In this document: positions 1 through 10,494 of the stretch, piece by piece
Position numbering within the stretch: the first letter of the stretch is position 1
How the letters are laid out: each line of letters starts with the position of its first letter
From: Siphonodentalium dalli
Lineage: Eukaryota; Mollusca; Scaphopoda; Gadilida; Siphonodentaliidae
Direction of reading: 5' to 3'
NCBI GenBank assembly: GCA_032622095.1
Contig: CP136062.1
Location: 151,398,875 to 151,462,874, forward strand
DNA: 64,000 bases
Program-made: the position numbers and the translations under genes
Notes under the pieces: generated by a model
The model's database searches: none
Told to the model about the DNA's origin: nothing
Seen by the model: the letters and a program-made list of their open reading frames with translations, nothing else

Positions 1-484
1 TATTTCCGTCGGCCATTTTCTTAGTCAAATTGACTAAATTTGTAAATATTGCACCTGCGGGGTCGTGTTTGGTATCGTACGAACGGGGGCGACACACTAA
101 TAACTATGCAGAAAACAGTTGGTAATTCGGTCCATAAATGGCCGTGATAGTAACGATTATGTATTTCCGTCGGCCATTTTCTTAGTCAAATTGACTAAAT
201 TTGTAAATATTGTACCTGCGGTGTCGTGTTTGGTATCGTACGAACGGGGGTGACACACTGATAACTATGCAGAAAACAGTTGGTAATTCGGTCCATAAAT
301 GGCCGTGATATTAACGATTATGTATTTCCGTCCGCCATTTACTTAGTCAAATTGACTAAATATGGTAAAATTGCATCTGAGGGGTCGAGTGTGGTATCGT
401 ACGAACGGGGGCGACACACTGATAACTATGCAGAAAACAGTTGGTAATTCGGTCCATAAATGGCCGTGATATTAACGATTATGT
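1..484. repeat. Tandem repeat, 161 bp unit, three copies
   Basis: Three near-identical units begin at 1, 162 and 323, each opening with TATTTCCGTCGGCCATTT (CGTCCGCC in the third). A fourth breaks off after a few bases at about 484. The copies differ by scattered substitutions. The array starts at the window edge, so it probably continues to the left. It has no coding content; it looks like a satellite-type array. Confidence 0.9.
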
Positions 485-619
485 ATTTATAAAGACATTC
501 GACGCTTGCATCTTTGTTTTTTTTGTAATTGCATTTGAAAAATTGAGTTCTCTCCCCTGCATTGGAAAATAACTTAGGCGTACTTTTTGCAAAAAACGCA
601 CATTTTCAACGAACGGTTA

Positions 620-935
620 TACCCTTATGAAATGTTTAGATAATAAGTTTAACCATCTCTATACTAAAGCATCATTGACGAGTAGTTATTCACTATGATA
701 TGTTGAGATAATAAGTTTAAACCTCTATATACTAACGCGATATTGACGAGTAGTTTTCCCGTATGAAATGTTAAGATCATAAGTTTAAACCTCTATATAC
801 TAACGCATCATTGACGAGTAGTTATGCGCTATGAAATGTTAAGATAATAAATTTAAACCTCTATATACTAACGCATCATTGACGAGTAGTTATTCACTAT
901 AAAATGTTGAGATAATAAGTTTAAACCTCTATGTA
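620..935. repeat. Tandem repeat, about 68 bp unit, 4-5 copies
   Basis: The segment ATTGACGAGTAGTT recurs at about 674, 744, 810 and 876, each followed by an AT-rich GATAATAAGTTTAAAC stretch. The unit resembles the ends of an interspersed family seen elsewhere in the window (for example 22190-22255, 29795-29880 and 43480-43560). The array may therefore be an amplified end of that transposon. Confidence 0.8.
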
Positions 936-1726
936 CGAAAGCATAGTGCTGGGAGAAGGGCGCTCGTTGGGGGTGTTGCACGCGCGATGTGCACGCTATG
1001 CCTACACGAGGGTGTGGGGGTGGACACTATAACTGCGGATATAGCGTGGGAGAGACTAGCATTATGGGTGGCCTTTAAAAAGGCCGTTTTTTTTTTGTTC
1101 CTGAGCGCTGCCTATTTATTGAGAAGGCGAACGATTTCTTTCAATTTTTTGCAACAAATACAATGTTTGCATTTGTGTTGCTTTTCGTAATATATGGTCA
1201 TGACATATTTATCGTCAGGCTCGGCGTGATGATTTTGGATAGGGGCAGAGTTCGACTGCAATTTGGTACGTGCGTTATCCATGCCAAACTATTTGAGACT
1301 AATACGTTAGGAAAAAATATGACTGCGTTTAACCAAAAAAATTAAATGACATTCACACGTGCAGATGCGGCCCAATAAAAGAGTTTACAGGGAACAAGGA
1401 CTGTTTTGTGTGCGTTTGGATTTTTACAGGGTGCGACAGCCGTAACCCTCGAAAAATATCAATAAAATACGAACACGGCGGATGTAGCGATTATGAAACA
1501 TGTCTGATGCTCTCAGCTAATTATAGATGCATCATTTTTTTGTGCACATTCAGGAAACGCACGACAGCCGTTGTCAAGTGTCCGAGTCGTAACAGATATA
1601 TGTGTGTTTCCAAGTTTTTTAACGGGGTGCCTTTAATTGGGGGGTCACGTGGTGGTAGCTTTTTTTCAATATTCAAAACCCAGACGTCACACCGCACTTT
1701 GGTACCAACGTGTAAAGACTAAGATT
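936..1726. other. 5' flank of the small gene
   Basis: No convincing exon is visible. Short reading frames exist but lack splice or codon support. An E-box palindrome CACGTG lies at 1646-1651, about 76 bp before the start codon at 1727. A 16-base hairpin (GGCCTTTAAAAAGGCC) at 1070-1085 is followed by a T-run. The promoter of the 1727-2374 gene should lie here, but no clear TATA box is positioned for it. Confidence 0.4.
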
Positions 1727-1777
1727 ATGTCTTACATTATTGAAACACCAAAAAGAGATTCTGTCGAAATGGATAAT
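1727..1777 (+). CDS. Small nuclear-type protein, exon 1 (17 codons)
   Basis: This is the first coding exon of a predicted 85-residue protein. ATG at 1727 is the first ATG in its frame and has A at -3. The exon ends AAT|GTAAGT at 1777/1778, a near-perfect donor in phase 0. It encodes residues 1-17 and includes T7-P8-K9-R10, which fits the full CDK phosphorylation consensus (S/T-P-x-K/R). The downstream exon at 2168 is also phase 0. I do not recognise the family. The call rests on donor quality, phase match and the protein-like composition of the joined product. Upstream non-coding exons are possible. Confidence 0.6.
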
Positions 1778-2167
1778 GTAAGTAAATATGTACTTATTTT
1801 ATTACTTAATTATTTTTTAAATACTTTTCATATATATATGCATAATTGACACGTGATTGTTTATGCGTGTGTAATTATGTTTAATTTTCATACCGTATTA
1901 TATTATATAAAGACCCTCCCCCCTATTATATTATATAAAAGCCCTCCCCCTATTATATTATATAAAGGCCCTCCCCCCATTATATACCTTTTGAAAGAGT
2001 GAGAAACTTTTAATAATTCGTTTATCAGTTGAAAAATAAATTGTGAAAATGATTGTTTTTTTGAAGATTGCGGCGGGTTTTAAATTAACGATTTTTAAGC
2101 TGTATTTTGACTGTATTTTTCTATTATGCAAGTGATTTAACGAAAGATTACTTCCTTTTATTCACAG
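1778..2167 (+). other. Intron of the small gene, with a short tandem array
   Basis: This 390 bp GT-AG intron is AT-rich and ends TTATTCACAG. At about 1896-1986 it holds three to four copies of a ~29 bp unit pairing a TATTATATTATATAAA block with a C-rich block (CCCTCCCCC). The TATAAA-like blocks look like TATA boxes but lie inside the transcription unit, so a promoter role is unproven. Confidence 0.55.
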
Positions 2168-2374
2168 GCTAGGCGCCAGCTATTTGCCAATGGCCCTGTA
2201 ACCAGGAAACGCAGCAGGGAGGCGCTGCTCGCATATGAAGCAATGGGTCTGGACGAGAGAACAGTACAGCTGTTGTTAGACCACAGTATTACGGAGTTGG
2301 GGAGTCCGCTGCATACATCCACGCCGGTGGAAAAAGACAGACTTTTACCACCGGCCAAGAAACAAAAACAATAA
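2168..2374 (+). CDS. Small nuclear-type protein, exon 2 (68 codons and stop)
   Basis: This exon follows TTATTCACAG and reads in phase 0 to TAA at 2372-2374, giving residues 18-85. It opens with A-R-R-Q-L-F (18-23), a close match to the RxL/Cy cyclin-docking motif of CDK substrates and inhibitors. A basic stretch follows (TRKRSR, 29-34), then a probable helix (about 35-61), minimal S/T-P sites at 63-64 and 69-70, and a C-terminal PPAKKQK (78-84) that looks like a nuclear localisation signal. With T7-P8-K9-R10 in exon 1, this suggests a nuclear protein controlled by, or acting on, cyclin-CDK. That is inference from short motifs; no homologue is recognised. ATTAAA at 2388-2393 could serve as the polyadenylation signal. 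Confidence 0.6.
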   Translation, partial: ARRQLFANGPVTRKRSREALLAYEAMGLDERTVQLLLDHSITELGSPLHTSTPVEKDRLLPPAKKQKQ

Positions 2375-3464
2375 CATTTAATGGAAAATTAAAACAAAAA
2401 ATGTTTACAACGGATTTACATTATTCTATATGCTGAGGGTAACGTATCATATACAAAAATTATTCTGGTTGCAGGTGAATGTTATGTATGAGCCCCCATT
2501 ACGTATATTCTCAACGACTGGACTGTTATTTGGCTAATATAACACATATTAACGCGATGTTACAATATATGGCCCTTGTAATAAGGTGCTGACAATGACT
2601 GTACAATGCATTTACAATGAGCAGAATATATACACTGCGTGTGAGACGCGTTGACGCATTAAATACCGTACATGCGCAAAAATTTATATTTGTTGCATAT
2701 AAACAGAAAGATTATTAAATATGTAGACAATCTGTGTTCGTCTATACCATGTTGATAACGTAAACAACACAATATAATGAAGATGGTGTGTTTTAACCTA
2801 AACGAGATCCTGATTACAAAAGACGGTGCAAATGTACCATCTAATGACCAGAACGAAGAACGCTCTTTATGTTTACCATCATATTATAAAAAACAGACAC
2901 CAGGAACTGTAACTTTTTGTATTACGTAACGATAAACGTGTGACAAATAACATGATTGAAATAGCTCGGCTGATGTAATTTCCTAAGCGGAAAACGGTCT
3001 TGCGGTTGAGAATGAATTATATACCTGTTTGATAGGTAACCAAATTGATACTTTTTCTACATATTGCAATATATATATATATGCAGAATACCGTCCGTTC
3101 GGTGCGGATATAACTGACAGGTAATCATGACTATTTAAGATGTCACGTATGTAACACTGTTATGACAAACACCCCCATCTTATAATGACATTCACCTGCG
3201 CGAGAATAATTTGTTATGGTACATCGGGGTGTGGGGGTATACAGTTTGCACCAACTTGACAGTTGAAACATGTTGTTTACTATGTGTATGTTACAATGTA
3301 AGCATAACACACATGATTTTATACTCACAATAACCTTGGATTTTTAGTCGTTTTGGATAATTCTTGAAATGGTGATAGTATGTGCGTTTGGCGTAAACGG
3401 CACAATGTTTATGAGTCGTGGGAAAATATATTTTAATTATAAAGCAAAAACAAACGGATGTGTA
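2375..3464. other. Intergenic, nothing recognised
   Basis: AT-rich sequence with short TA runs (for example 3068-3082). Only short, unsupported reading frames are present. No repeat family from elsewhere in the window was matched here. Confidence 0.5.
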
Positions 3465-3690
3465 TGACTTATTTGGAATATTTGAAGTGGATAGGTGGAG
3501 CTACGTGCCACTGTTACTACGAAATTTGTAAAAGCGTGGGATATAATTTATATTCCACCGGAAGCATGTGTCTTATTAGGAATATCTGAAGTATATAGGT
3601 GGAGTTACTGTCTACTACGACTGCGAAATGTGTAAAACAATTTAGTGCGTGGGAATAAAAAACACATTTGCCCGCCGGAAGTGATTAAGA
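3465..3690. repeat. Imperfect tandem duplication, about 120 bp unit
   Basis: Two diverged copies are adjacent. Each has GGAATATxTGAAGT, then ATAGGTGGAG, TACTACGA, TGTAAAA, GCGTGGGA and a C-x-C-CCGGAAG block, in the same order and spacing. There is no sign of coding. Confidence 0.6.
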
Positions 3691-3699
3691 CAAACACTT

Positions 3700-4871
3700 A
3701 CGAAGCTTCGAGAATCTGTCTGCCTGTTGTGTACGGAAACATATCGCTGTGATTTAATTTATTGGATATTGACACGTGTTTTACCCCTGGTATACAGTCT
3801 GATTTATTCCTGAGAATTCGATTACAGGTATCAAATTAAAGGAACCACATACGACACAGGTATGAAACTTAAATGGATCATGTACTATGCCTTTACAATT
3901 ATGAAGGGATTTTTAATAGGGTCCAGAATATTGGAGATATCGGAGAAGGTTCCAGAACTGCGGGGCCAATGAGCGTGGTGTCAGCCGGTAGGGTTCATCC
4001 GGAAGTATTGCATCAGATTCCAATGACTCAGGCGTTGCGCCGGAAGTAAGGGATTGCGTTAGATTGTAATGACTCATTACACCTTCGTTCTCAAATATAC
4101 TTCGTACCTGACGAACAGTATACACGACGTACTTCGATGACGGAAGTATACGATTGCCCATTGTACCTTTCTCAAGGGCCCGAAAGCGTATACAACCATT
4201 CTCAAATAGCCACACCCACGAAGTACACATCCATATACCGAAGGACCCCCCACACAACCGTGACGTATACAAATACCCACACGCGTATACTCAAACACCC
4301 ACGCGTCGCCACGTCATACGGTGCGGGGGCGGTGGTACTTTGATCTTTGTTTACATACAACGTCGTTACGTCATACGGTGCGGGGGCGGGGTACTTTCCT
4401 TTGATCTCCTTTGATGTCGGAAGACAATAGGGCAGTAGAATATGTACCCATACTTCCAATGTACTTCTATAATGTACCTTTACCCCCCAAACCAGCCGTT
4501 ATGCAGCACAACATTGGTTTCCAATGTCTTCAGTGTATGGGCTTTAAGAAAAAATATTTCGCACAAATTCCCCAAAACAATTACGAATCTCATTTTTGTT
4601 TACAAATGACAAGCTACTAACCATTTATTTTCATCACTGTTCTCAATAGTAATCTGTCACATTAAGTCCTGATAGCTCGTTTTGAGCTTGATAGCCCTGT
4701 CACTTCTCGTGGGGTCGTGGGACCCGCTGAAGCCGTCATGCCCAAATCATGTTCCCGTCAACTTGCAGCGACAGCCTTGTCTTCTTCTGGATCATCTGAT
4801 TCACATTAAAGTACAATATCGAAAATCTAATTAAGTTTCAACAAGTTATAGATTCCCTGTCCGATTTGACG
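3700..4871. other. Intergenic; short direct repeat at 4313-4396
   Basis: The block TACGTCATACGGTGCGGGGGCGG occurs twice in slightly different form (about 4310-4340 and 4366-4396), each followed by TACTTT and GATCT. CRE-like TACGTCA and GC-box-like cores are present but have no gene attached. Several overlapping open frames at 3913-4620 on both strands lack splice support and similarity to each other, and are not called. Confidence 0.45.
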
Positions 4872-4998
4872 CCATAAAACCAACATATGTACGATTTCTA
4901 CCCCATAAAACCAACATATGTACGATTTCTACCCCATAAAACCAACATATGTACGATTTCTACCCCATAAAACCAACATATGTACGATTTCTACCCCA
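4872..4998. repeat. Tandem repeat, 31 bp unit, four copies
   Basis: Four essentially identical units begin near 4873, 4904, 4935 and 4966, each containing CATAAAACCAACATATGTAC followed by GATTTCTACCC. The copies are nearly perfect, indicating recent expansion. Confidence 0.92.
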
Positions 4999-5233
4999 TT
5001 AAATAATTAAATTGGACACGTGAGCACATTATTATGAGGCATTGAATGCCAAATGATCGCCCGTATTAAGAGCGTCCACGCTTCTGTCGCACAAAGGCTG
5101 TAGATAATAAAGAGCGTCTTCAATTATTAGCTTTCGTGAAGGTTTTTGGTCTATTGTGGATGATTGTGTGGATTTTCTAGATACCTGTGGCATACGAATG
5201 ATGTTGATTTCAAGAAGTTTTCACTTCAGCGTG

Positions 5234-5600
5234 TTAAAGGTACAATCCGATTCGATGGTCCCGTATCATCAGATTCCAACAACATCAACAACAACAACAA
5301 CATTTCTTCAAAAGGCGCTTTAGTTATCAGAATCGATTAATTACCAAAACAAATAATGCTAACCACTGTCAACTCTAGTATAAAATTTTCCAAAACGTGT
5401 TATGTATGATCATTTCGTTGAACACAATTTGGTATCGAGAGTATGTCGGTTGGCTCGTTGAATATTTGCTAGGCTGCCATATATTCCATGTGGTGAAAAA
5501 TAACAAATTTCAAAAATCGATATCTGATGACTCTGAGCTTTGATGGGTGGGTTCAAATGATCGATTTTGGCTAAAAACCACACCAATTATCAAAACCATA
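5234..5600 (+). mobile_element. GGTAC-ended MITE, diverged left part
   Basis: It begins TTAAAGGTACAATCCGATTC and continues with ATCAGATTCCAACAACATC, a CAA-rich stretch, and a TTGGTATCGAGAGTATGTCGG segment also present at 8890-8920. The copy at 8715 has the same left end, and 62526-62677 holds an inverted fragment. The right terminus is not recognisable, so this copy is truncated or decayed. Confidence 0.65.
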
Positions 5601-6384
5601 ATCAATTCTAATAATCGATAATTGCAGCCAAAATATCCTCAGGTGTGTCTTATTGGCAATAACATTCCCTTTCATTTGACATATAACTCTGCGAAATTGA
5701 ACGAAGTGAAGTCGAGACATCGTATCGGAAACTACCTAAATCTACCGAAGAAATCGGGTCGTCAATCTCCCTGTCCGCTCCGAGGCCTTTGACCTAGTTA
5801 TAAAATCAATCATTTCGAGCAATATTTTGTCGCGAACGTGTACTTAAACGCGATGACATAACCTATAAATGCTCATATATGTTCCGCAAGTCATTCCGAA
5901 GCCATCCATGCCTTTTTTATTTCATCCGATGTATTTGTGCCCAATTTTTCAACTTTATTCATCAAGCGAATTCCAGAAACAAGACGTGTCTGCGACTGTC
6001 AGTCAATTTTGAAATTGAATGTAAAACAAGTGATAAACCACTATCTCTGGACAGATGGTGGGGTCAGATATTCAAAACGAAAAGTCCATTTTTCTGAAAA
6101 CAAACGCGTCAGACAATTATTAATATCGTTCTAATTTAAGGGGCCAAAACATCATAATCTCGCCTCAGCCAGCAATCTGGAATTTCTTCTAGACGCGGAC
6201 ATTTATGAATATGACACCGATTATTTCGGCAAACGATTTGTACTAAGGGGTTATTGACACCTCGTGTAAGTACACCTGGAAACAATAGCCGTCGGCAGTT
6301 CGAGAAGCTCCCGTATCAATATCTGATCAAAGTCATAAATTCATGCTCAACTGTATTCCCATGGCCACGTGTTGGCCAGTCATT
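5600..6384. other. Intergenic, nothing recognised
   Basis: AT-rich DNA with only short unsupported open frames and no clear repeat structure. A segment at about 6310-6395 is repeated directly, in diverged form, at about 7890-7975. Confidence 0.4.
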
Positions 6385-7833
6385 GAATATTAAGGACTTT
6401 GCTAACCCAATTTTTCCCAAATTTAATGGAGTCCAAAATAAAGGTTTATGTTCACATTTATTAGTAATCACAGTAACCAAACCCATGGTTGCAACATTTT
6501 AAGAGTATAATTCATGGTAGATTATGTTAGAAATTCAAAATGTGATATTTGTTGAAATTTTTAAAATCTATTTTTTCGAACCCAAATTCAACAAACACAA
6601 AGATTATATCTAACAAAAAGATATGGGTATGTGTACTAAACACTGTGAAGAATGATGAACAATAAAGATATACTCACATTTCTTCAGTTTTATTTAGAGT
6701 TTTGGCTTGGAAGCAGTTGTTTACAAATGGTAGATTTCATTGCTCGGCAAAGCTATTTGGGAACTGAATTTGATGGGTCAAGATAATGTTCACTCAAGCC
6801 TGCTGGGATTATGACCAGCCAGTGCTGAACCATGAGAGTACTTTATCCTGACTCAGGCTGATTGGTGACCTAGTTTCTGGGCTATGTGGTACACCAGATT
6901 GGGGATTACACAGTTCTTTTGTCAAGAGATTCACAACACACCACTGTCCACATATATTAACATTTAAAGGTACTCAATCCGATAAAACTCCTCTCAATTA
7001 CTATTTCAATGGCTTCGGGGGTCAAAAATATTTGATTCGAGTCGAGGAAGTCACCCATCAAAGCTCAGATTTGTTAGATATCGATTTTAGAAATCTATTA
7101 TTTTTCATTATCGGGAATTCTTTCTGGCCCAGAAGACAGTCAAAATTTCGTTATTATTACCACTTGATTATAGCGTTATCCATCCTTGTCTGTTTGAATA
7201 GAGTTTTGGCGTAAAATCTCGAGCAGGTTACCAAATTGACGGCAGTTATTAGTACTCATCTCGAGAAATTAACAAATTTCAAAACTCAATATCTAATAAC
7301 TCTGAGCTTTGTTTGATGGGTTCCTCGACTCGAATCAAATATTTTTTACCCCCAAAGCCAAAGAAATAGTAATATAGGACCCTCTGATCGGATTGTTGTT
7401 GTTGGAATCTGTTGAGATGGGGACCCTCTTTACGGATTGAGTACCTTTAACTGCCACCTAACTATACAAGCGATGTCAGGTAACTTACTCAATTATTTGT
7501 AAACAATTGGTTCTTAGTAATTTTATCAAAGAATGCTTGATAGATATGAATATTATTTTATTGGTCATCATTCTTCACAGTGTTCAGTACACATTGCCAT
7601 ATTTTTTTCTTTGATATGGACTTTGTGTTTATTGATTTTGGGTTCGAAAAAATAGATTTTAAAAACCTTTATAAATTTCACATTTGGTATTTCTAACATA
7701 TTCCACCATGAATAATACTCTTAAAATGTTGCATTCATGTGTTTGTTTACTGTGATTACTAACAAAAGTGAACATAAACCTTTATTTTGACTCCATCAAA
7801 TTTGGGGAAAATTGGGTTAGCAAAGTCCTTAAC
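6385..7833. repeat. Inverted repeat arms flanking a MITE
   Basis: The sequence at about 6385-6665 recurs in reverse complement at about 7560-7833. Both contain the GACTTTGCTAACCCAATTTT block, the TTTTAAGAGTAT block, the CTATTTTTTCGAACCCAAA block and the CACTGTGAAGAATGATGA block. The arms enclose the intact MITE at 6964-7450. The arms are alignable but diverged; the arrangement could be a larger foldback element or two inverted insertions. Confidence 0.7.
6964..7450 (+). mobile_element. GGTACTCAATCCG MITE, full copy
   Basis: A 487 bp element bounded by inverted termini: TTAAAGGTACTCAATCC on the left and GGATTGAGTACCTTTAA on the right. Near-identical copies lie at 20882-21369 (488 bp) and 42956-43403 (448 bp, with an internal deletion). 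The interior has no transposase. The termini include TTAA, so a TTAA or TA target site is possible, but the superfamily is not assigned. Confidence 0.85.
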
Positions 7834-7959
7834 AGAAATTAAGATAACATAACATAACATCAAATTACCGGAATTGAATACTAAAAGTGTCAATATCTGA
7901 CCAAATTGATAAATGCCTGCTCATGTGTATTCTCATAACCACGTGTTGACCAGTCATTC

Positions 7960-8182
7960 GAAGTTAACATAACACCTGGAATCAAAGTACTATTATTATC
8001 AAACTCGTACTTCATACTATAAAAGTAAGAGTCAATCCCAGTTTTAAATCGCCCAGACTGGTTGTTTACAAAATCAGATAGACTGTTCCAGATTGATACC
8101 ACTGCTGGTAAAGAAGTATTTTCTTGTTCATGCTTGACCTGCGGAACACATAGTTCGTTTTTTTAGAGTGACCTCATGTCCT
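7960..8182 (-). pseudogene. Relic of a LINE reverse transcriptase C-terminus
   Basis: On the minus strand, three frames read in order: GHEVTLKKR (near 8180-8155), RKYFFT (near 8125), and then VVSIWNSLSDFV with a downstream F-K-T-G-I-D-S-Y-F. This order (RGH..Lxx, R.fF..R, VV.xWNSL.d.VV, FK..LD) is what the C-terminal end of many non-LTR retrotransposon and related reverse transcriptases looks like. The frame must shift twice, so the copy is dead. The catalytic core is absent. The family assignment is from memory of the motif and is tentative. Confidence 0.5.
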
Positions 8183-8269
8183 GGTGTATACCATATACTG
8201 GAAGTGCTCGTTTGGTCCAATACCTGAACTAACCACGATATATATAGGTTCGGAGGGAATTTTCTCAAA

Positions 8270-8643
8270 ACTTTTAAAGACATATTATGGACTTGTTCGG
8301 TGCGAGAAACTGATAAGTTAGTACTCAGGCGCTATGCCAAGTGTGGGAATGTAGCATTCTACTAGCATTACCGAAAATTTCAAAGAAATAAACCATAACG
8401 CTCCATAGATATCATTGTCTGAACTACGCTTAATTGTAAATATTTACATCTAGATTCGGGACGCTGCGATCGGCGATAAACTAACGCAAATTATTTCGCC
8501 AACGAGAGTCATTGCATTTAATTAATATATATAAGAATGACGTGTGGTTACTGTACATTTGGATTAATATGCGTAAAAATAACTACTTTCAACAATATTT
8601 TTCTCCGGTTCTATTTGACCCCCCTACCGGAGTGTTTCACATC
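8270..8643 (+). repeat. Interspersed repeat, partner of 30466-30845
   Basis: This stretch matches 30466-30845 in reverse complement. Shared blocks include the segment around TTGTCTGAACTACGC, the GTAAATATTTAC block, the GGCGATAAACTA block and the terminal CTACCGGAGTGTTTCACAT. The copies are moderately diverged. No coding capacity or target duplication was recognised. Confidence 0.7.
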
Positions 8644-8714
8644 ACTTTAAAGCCAGATACGCAATGATTGTTTCGATGATAGCCACAATACCCCTATTTA
8701 AAACGATACACAAT

Positions 8715-10275
8715 TTAAAGATACATAATCCGATTCGATGATCCCCGTATTATCAGATTCCAACAACATAATTTTTTCAAACGACGCTTTAGTTATCAGA
8801 ATCGATTAATTACCAAAAAATGCTAACCATTGTCAACTTTATTACAAAATTTCCCAAAACCTGTTATATATCAACATTTTGTTCAACGCAATTTGGTATC
8901 GAGAGTATGTCGGTCGACTTGTCGAATATTTGTTAGGCCGCCAAATATTCCAAGTCGTGAACAATAACATATTTCAAAAATCGATATCTGATAAATTTGA
9001 GCTTTGGCGGGTGGGTTCCTCGACTCGCATCAAATATTGTCAGGGATGTGACTAGAGGGGGGGTGTGGGGGGTGTCTCACCCCCCCAGCAGAGAGCTATA
9101 TTTTCAATAGTTGGAAATTTCATACCCGCCACAACGAAATTTCACACCAAAATAGGTTGAAAATGTTCTTGTAGTTTGATTATAAAACAATTTATTGGGG
9201 GGAATTTATTGTTTTTCGACCAATATTTGCATATGTTCCTATTTTTGGTCAAAAATTTTGACAGAAATGGTCATCAGTAGGAAATTTTCCAACCTTAAGG
9301 GGGTGACAGGTTGGAAATTTCCAACACTTGGAAAGCTTGTGTCCTGGTCCCTCCCCCGTGGCCAGTCAAAAACTTCTAGTTAATTTAAGAAAACAATATT
9401 GTCATACAATTGGTCAACATTGTCATTGGAATTGTCATCAGTTGGAAATTTTCCAACCTAAGTGGGGGTGTAGGGTTTGAAATTTCCAACAGTATGAAGG
9501 CTTGATGCTAGTCTAGATGTTAGGATTTTGCGATTTTCTTGTTCAGATTTCAAAATTTTCGCACACCGGGCCGAACCATGGTCGGCCCGGTGTGTCATTG
9601 CCCCATCCACATGGCCAATACAAAACTGCTAATTAGTTTAGCAAAACAATATTTTACTACATTTGGTCAAACTTGTAGACATAAATGGTCATCGGTTGAA
9701 GAATTTCCCAACCTGAGGGGGAGCATGAGGTTTGAAATTTTCAACACTAGGAAAGCTTCAGTTGAGGCCAGTCTAGATGCTAGGATTTGCGATTTTCTTG
9801 TATAGTTTTCAAAATTTTCTCACACCGGGCCGAACAACCATGGTCGTCGGCCCGGTGTTTCCTGGACTGTTGTCGGTAGCTGTGTGCATTTGTCTGGAAT
9901 TAGATCACTAGTTTGGGGGGGGGGCAATTTTCAGGTTAAAATATCTTAATGTTCTCATACTGGGAAAATAGAAGCATGGCTTATGAATATATAGGAAATT
10001 AGGCCTGAGCATGAGGTACAAGGGGGGGGGGGTGCAAATGGAAAGTTGTGTTGGTGTGATTCCGACTCAAGGGGGGGGGGGGGGGTGCGAATGGAATTAA
10101 GCAAAAAGTTGTGTTGGGTTGATTCCGACTTAAGGGGGGGGGTGCAGTTGGAAATTCCGAAGGTGGACATCCCCCCCCCAGCGGAGACCCTCTAGCCACA
10201 TCCCTGAATATTGTTTACACCCGAAGCCAACGAAATAGTAATTTAGGAGCGTTAATTCGGATAATGTATCTTTAA
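8715..10275 (+). mobile_element. GGTAC-type MITE interrupted by an hAT MITE
   Basis: The left end TTAAAGATACATAATCCGAT and right end ATAATGTATCTTTAA are inverted. The body follows the 5234 copy. Removing the 1166 bp hAT element and one 8 bp target copy leaves about 387 bp. The nested order shows that this copy is older than the hAT insertion. Confidence 0.8.
9041..10206 (+). mobile_element. hAT-type MITE, complete, with 8 bp target duplication
   Basis: The 1166 bp element starts CAGGGATGTGACTAGAGG and ends with the inverted CCTCTAGCCACATCCCTG. It is flanked on both sides by AATATTGT (9033-9040 and 10207-10214). An 8 bp duplication and CAGGG termini are the hallmark of the hAT superfamily. 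The interior has repeated TTGGAAATTTTCCAACCT motifs, inverted CACCGGGCCGAACCATGGTC blocks, and long G and C runs. No transposase is encoded, so it depends on an autonomous relative elsewhere. A second complete copy is at 50020-51139. Confidence 0.93.
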
Positions 10276-10494
10276 TTGTGTAGGTATCTTATTAAATTCA
10301 AAAGTTGTGAATCAAAAGGATTTTTTCATCCATCGTACACTGGTGGCTCTACCATGCGTTGCTGTTAGTTTAAACAGTATTTATTCCATAAACTATTATA
10401 ATATGTGATGAAATATAACAAATATATATAAAAAAGAAAGAAATTATGTTGTCGTGGAACGTATTCGACATCAAACATTGCACTTATATTAGTC
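10276..10494. other. Spacer, nothing recognised
   Basis: Short AT-rich sequence between the nested transposons and the 63 bp array. Confidence 0.4.

Noticed and set aside
1070-1085. Histone-type 3' stem-loop
   Set aside because: The stem GGCCTT/AAGGCC fits the six-base geometry, but the loop (TAAA) departs from the consensus, no histone reading frame lies upstream and the flanks do not match.
1408-1722. 104-codon cysteine-rich frame upstream of the small gene
   Set aside because: The Cys spacing hinted at a zinc-binding domain but matches no pattern I know. Its frame differs from exon 1 at 1727 and there is no donor joining it.
3913-4459. Overlapping open frames on both strands with VYTF/YGCV-type content
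   Set aside because: They come from repeated GTATAC and ACGTCATACGG motifs; no splice sites, no shared protein features.
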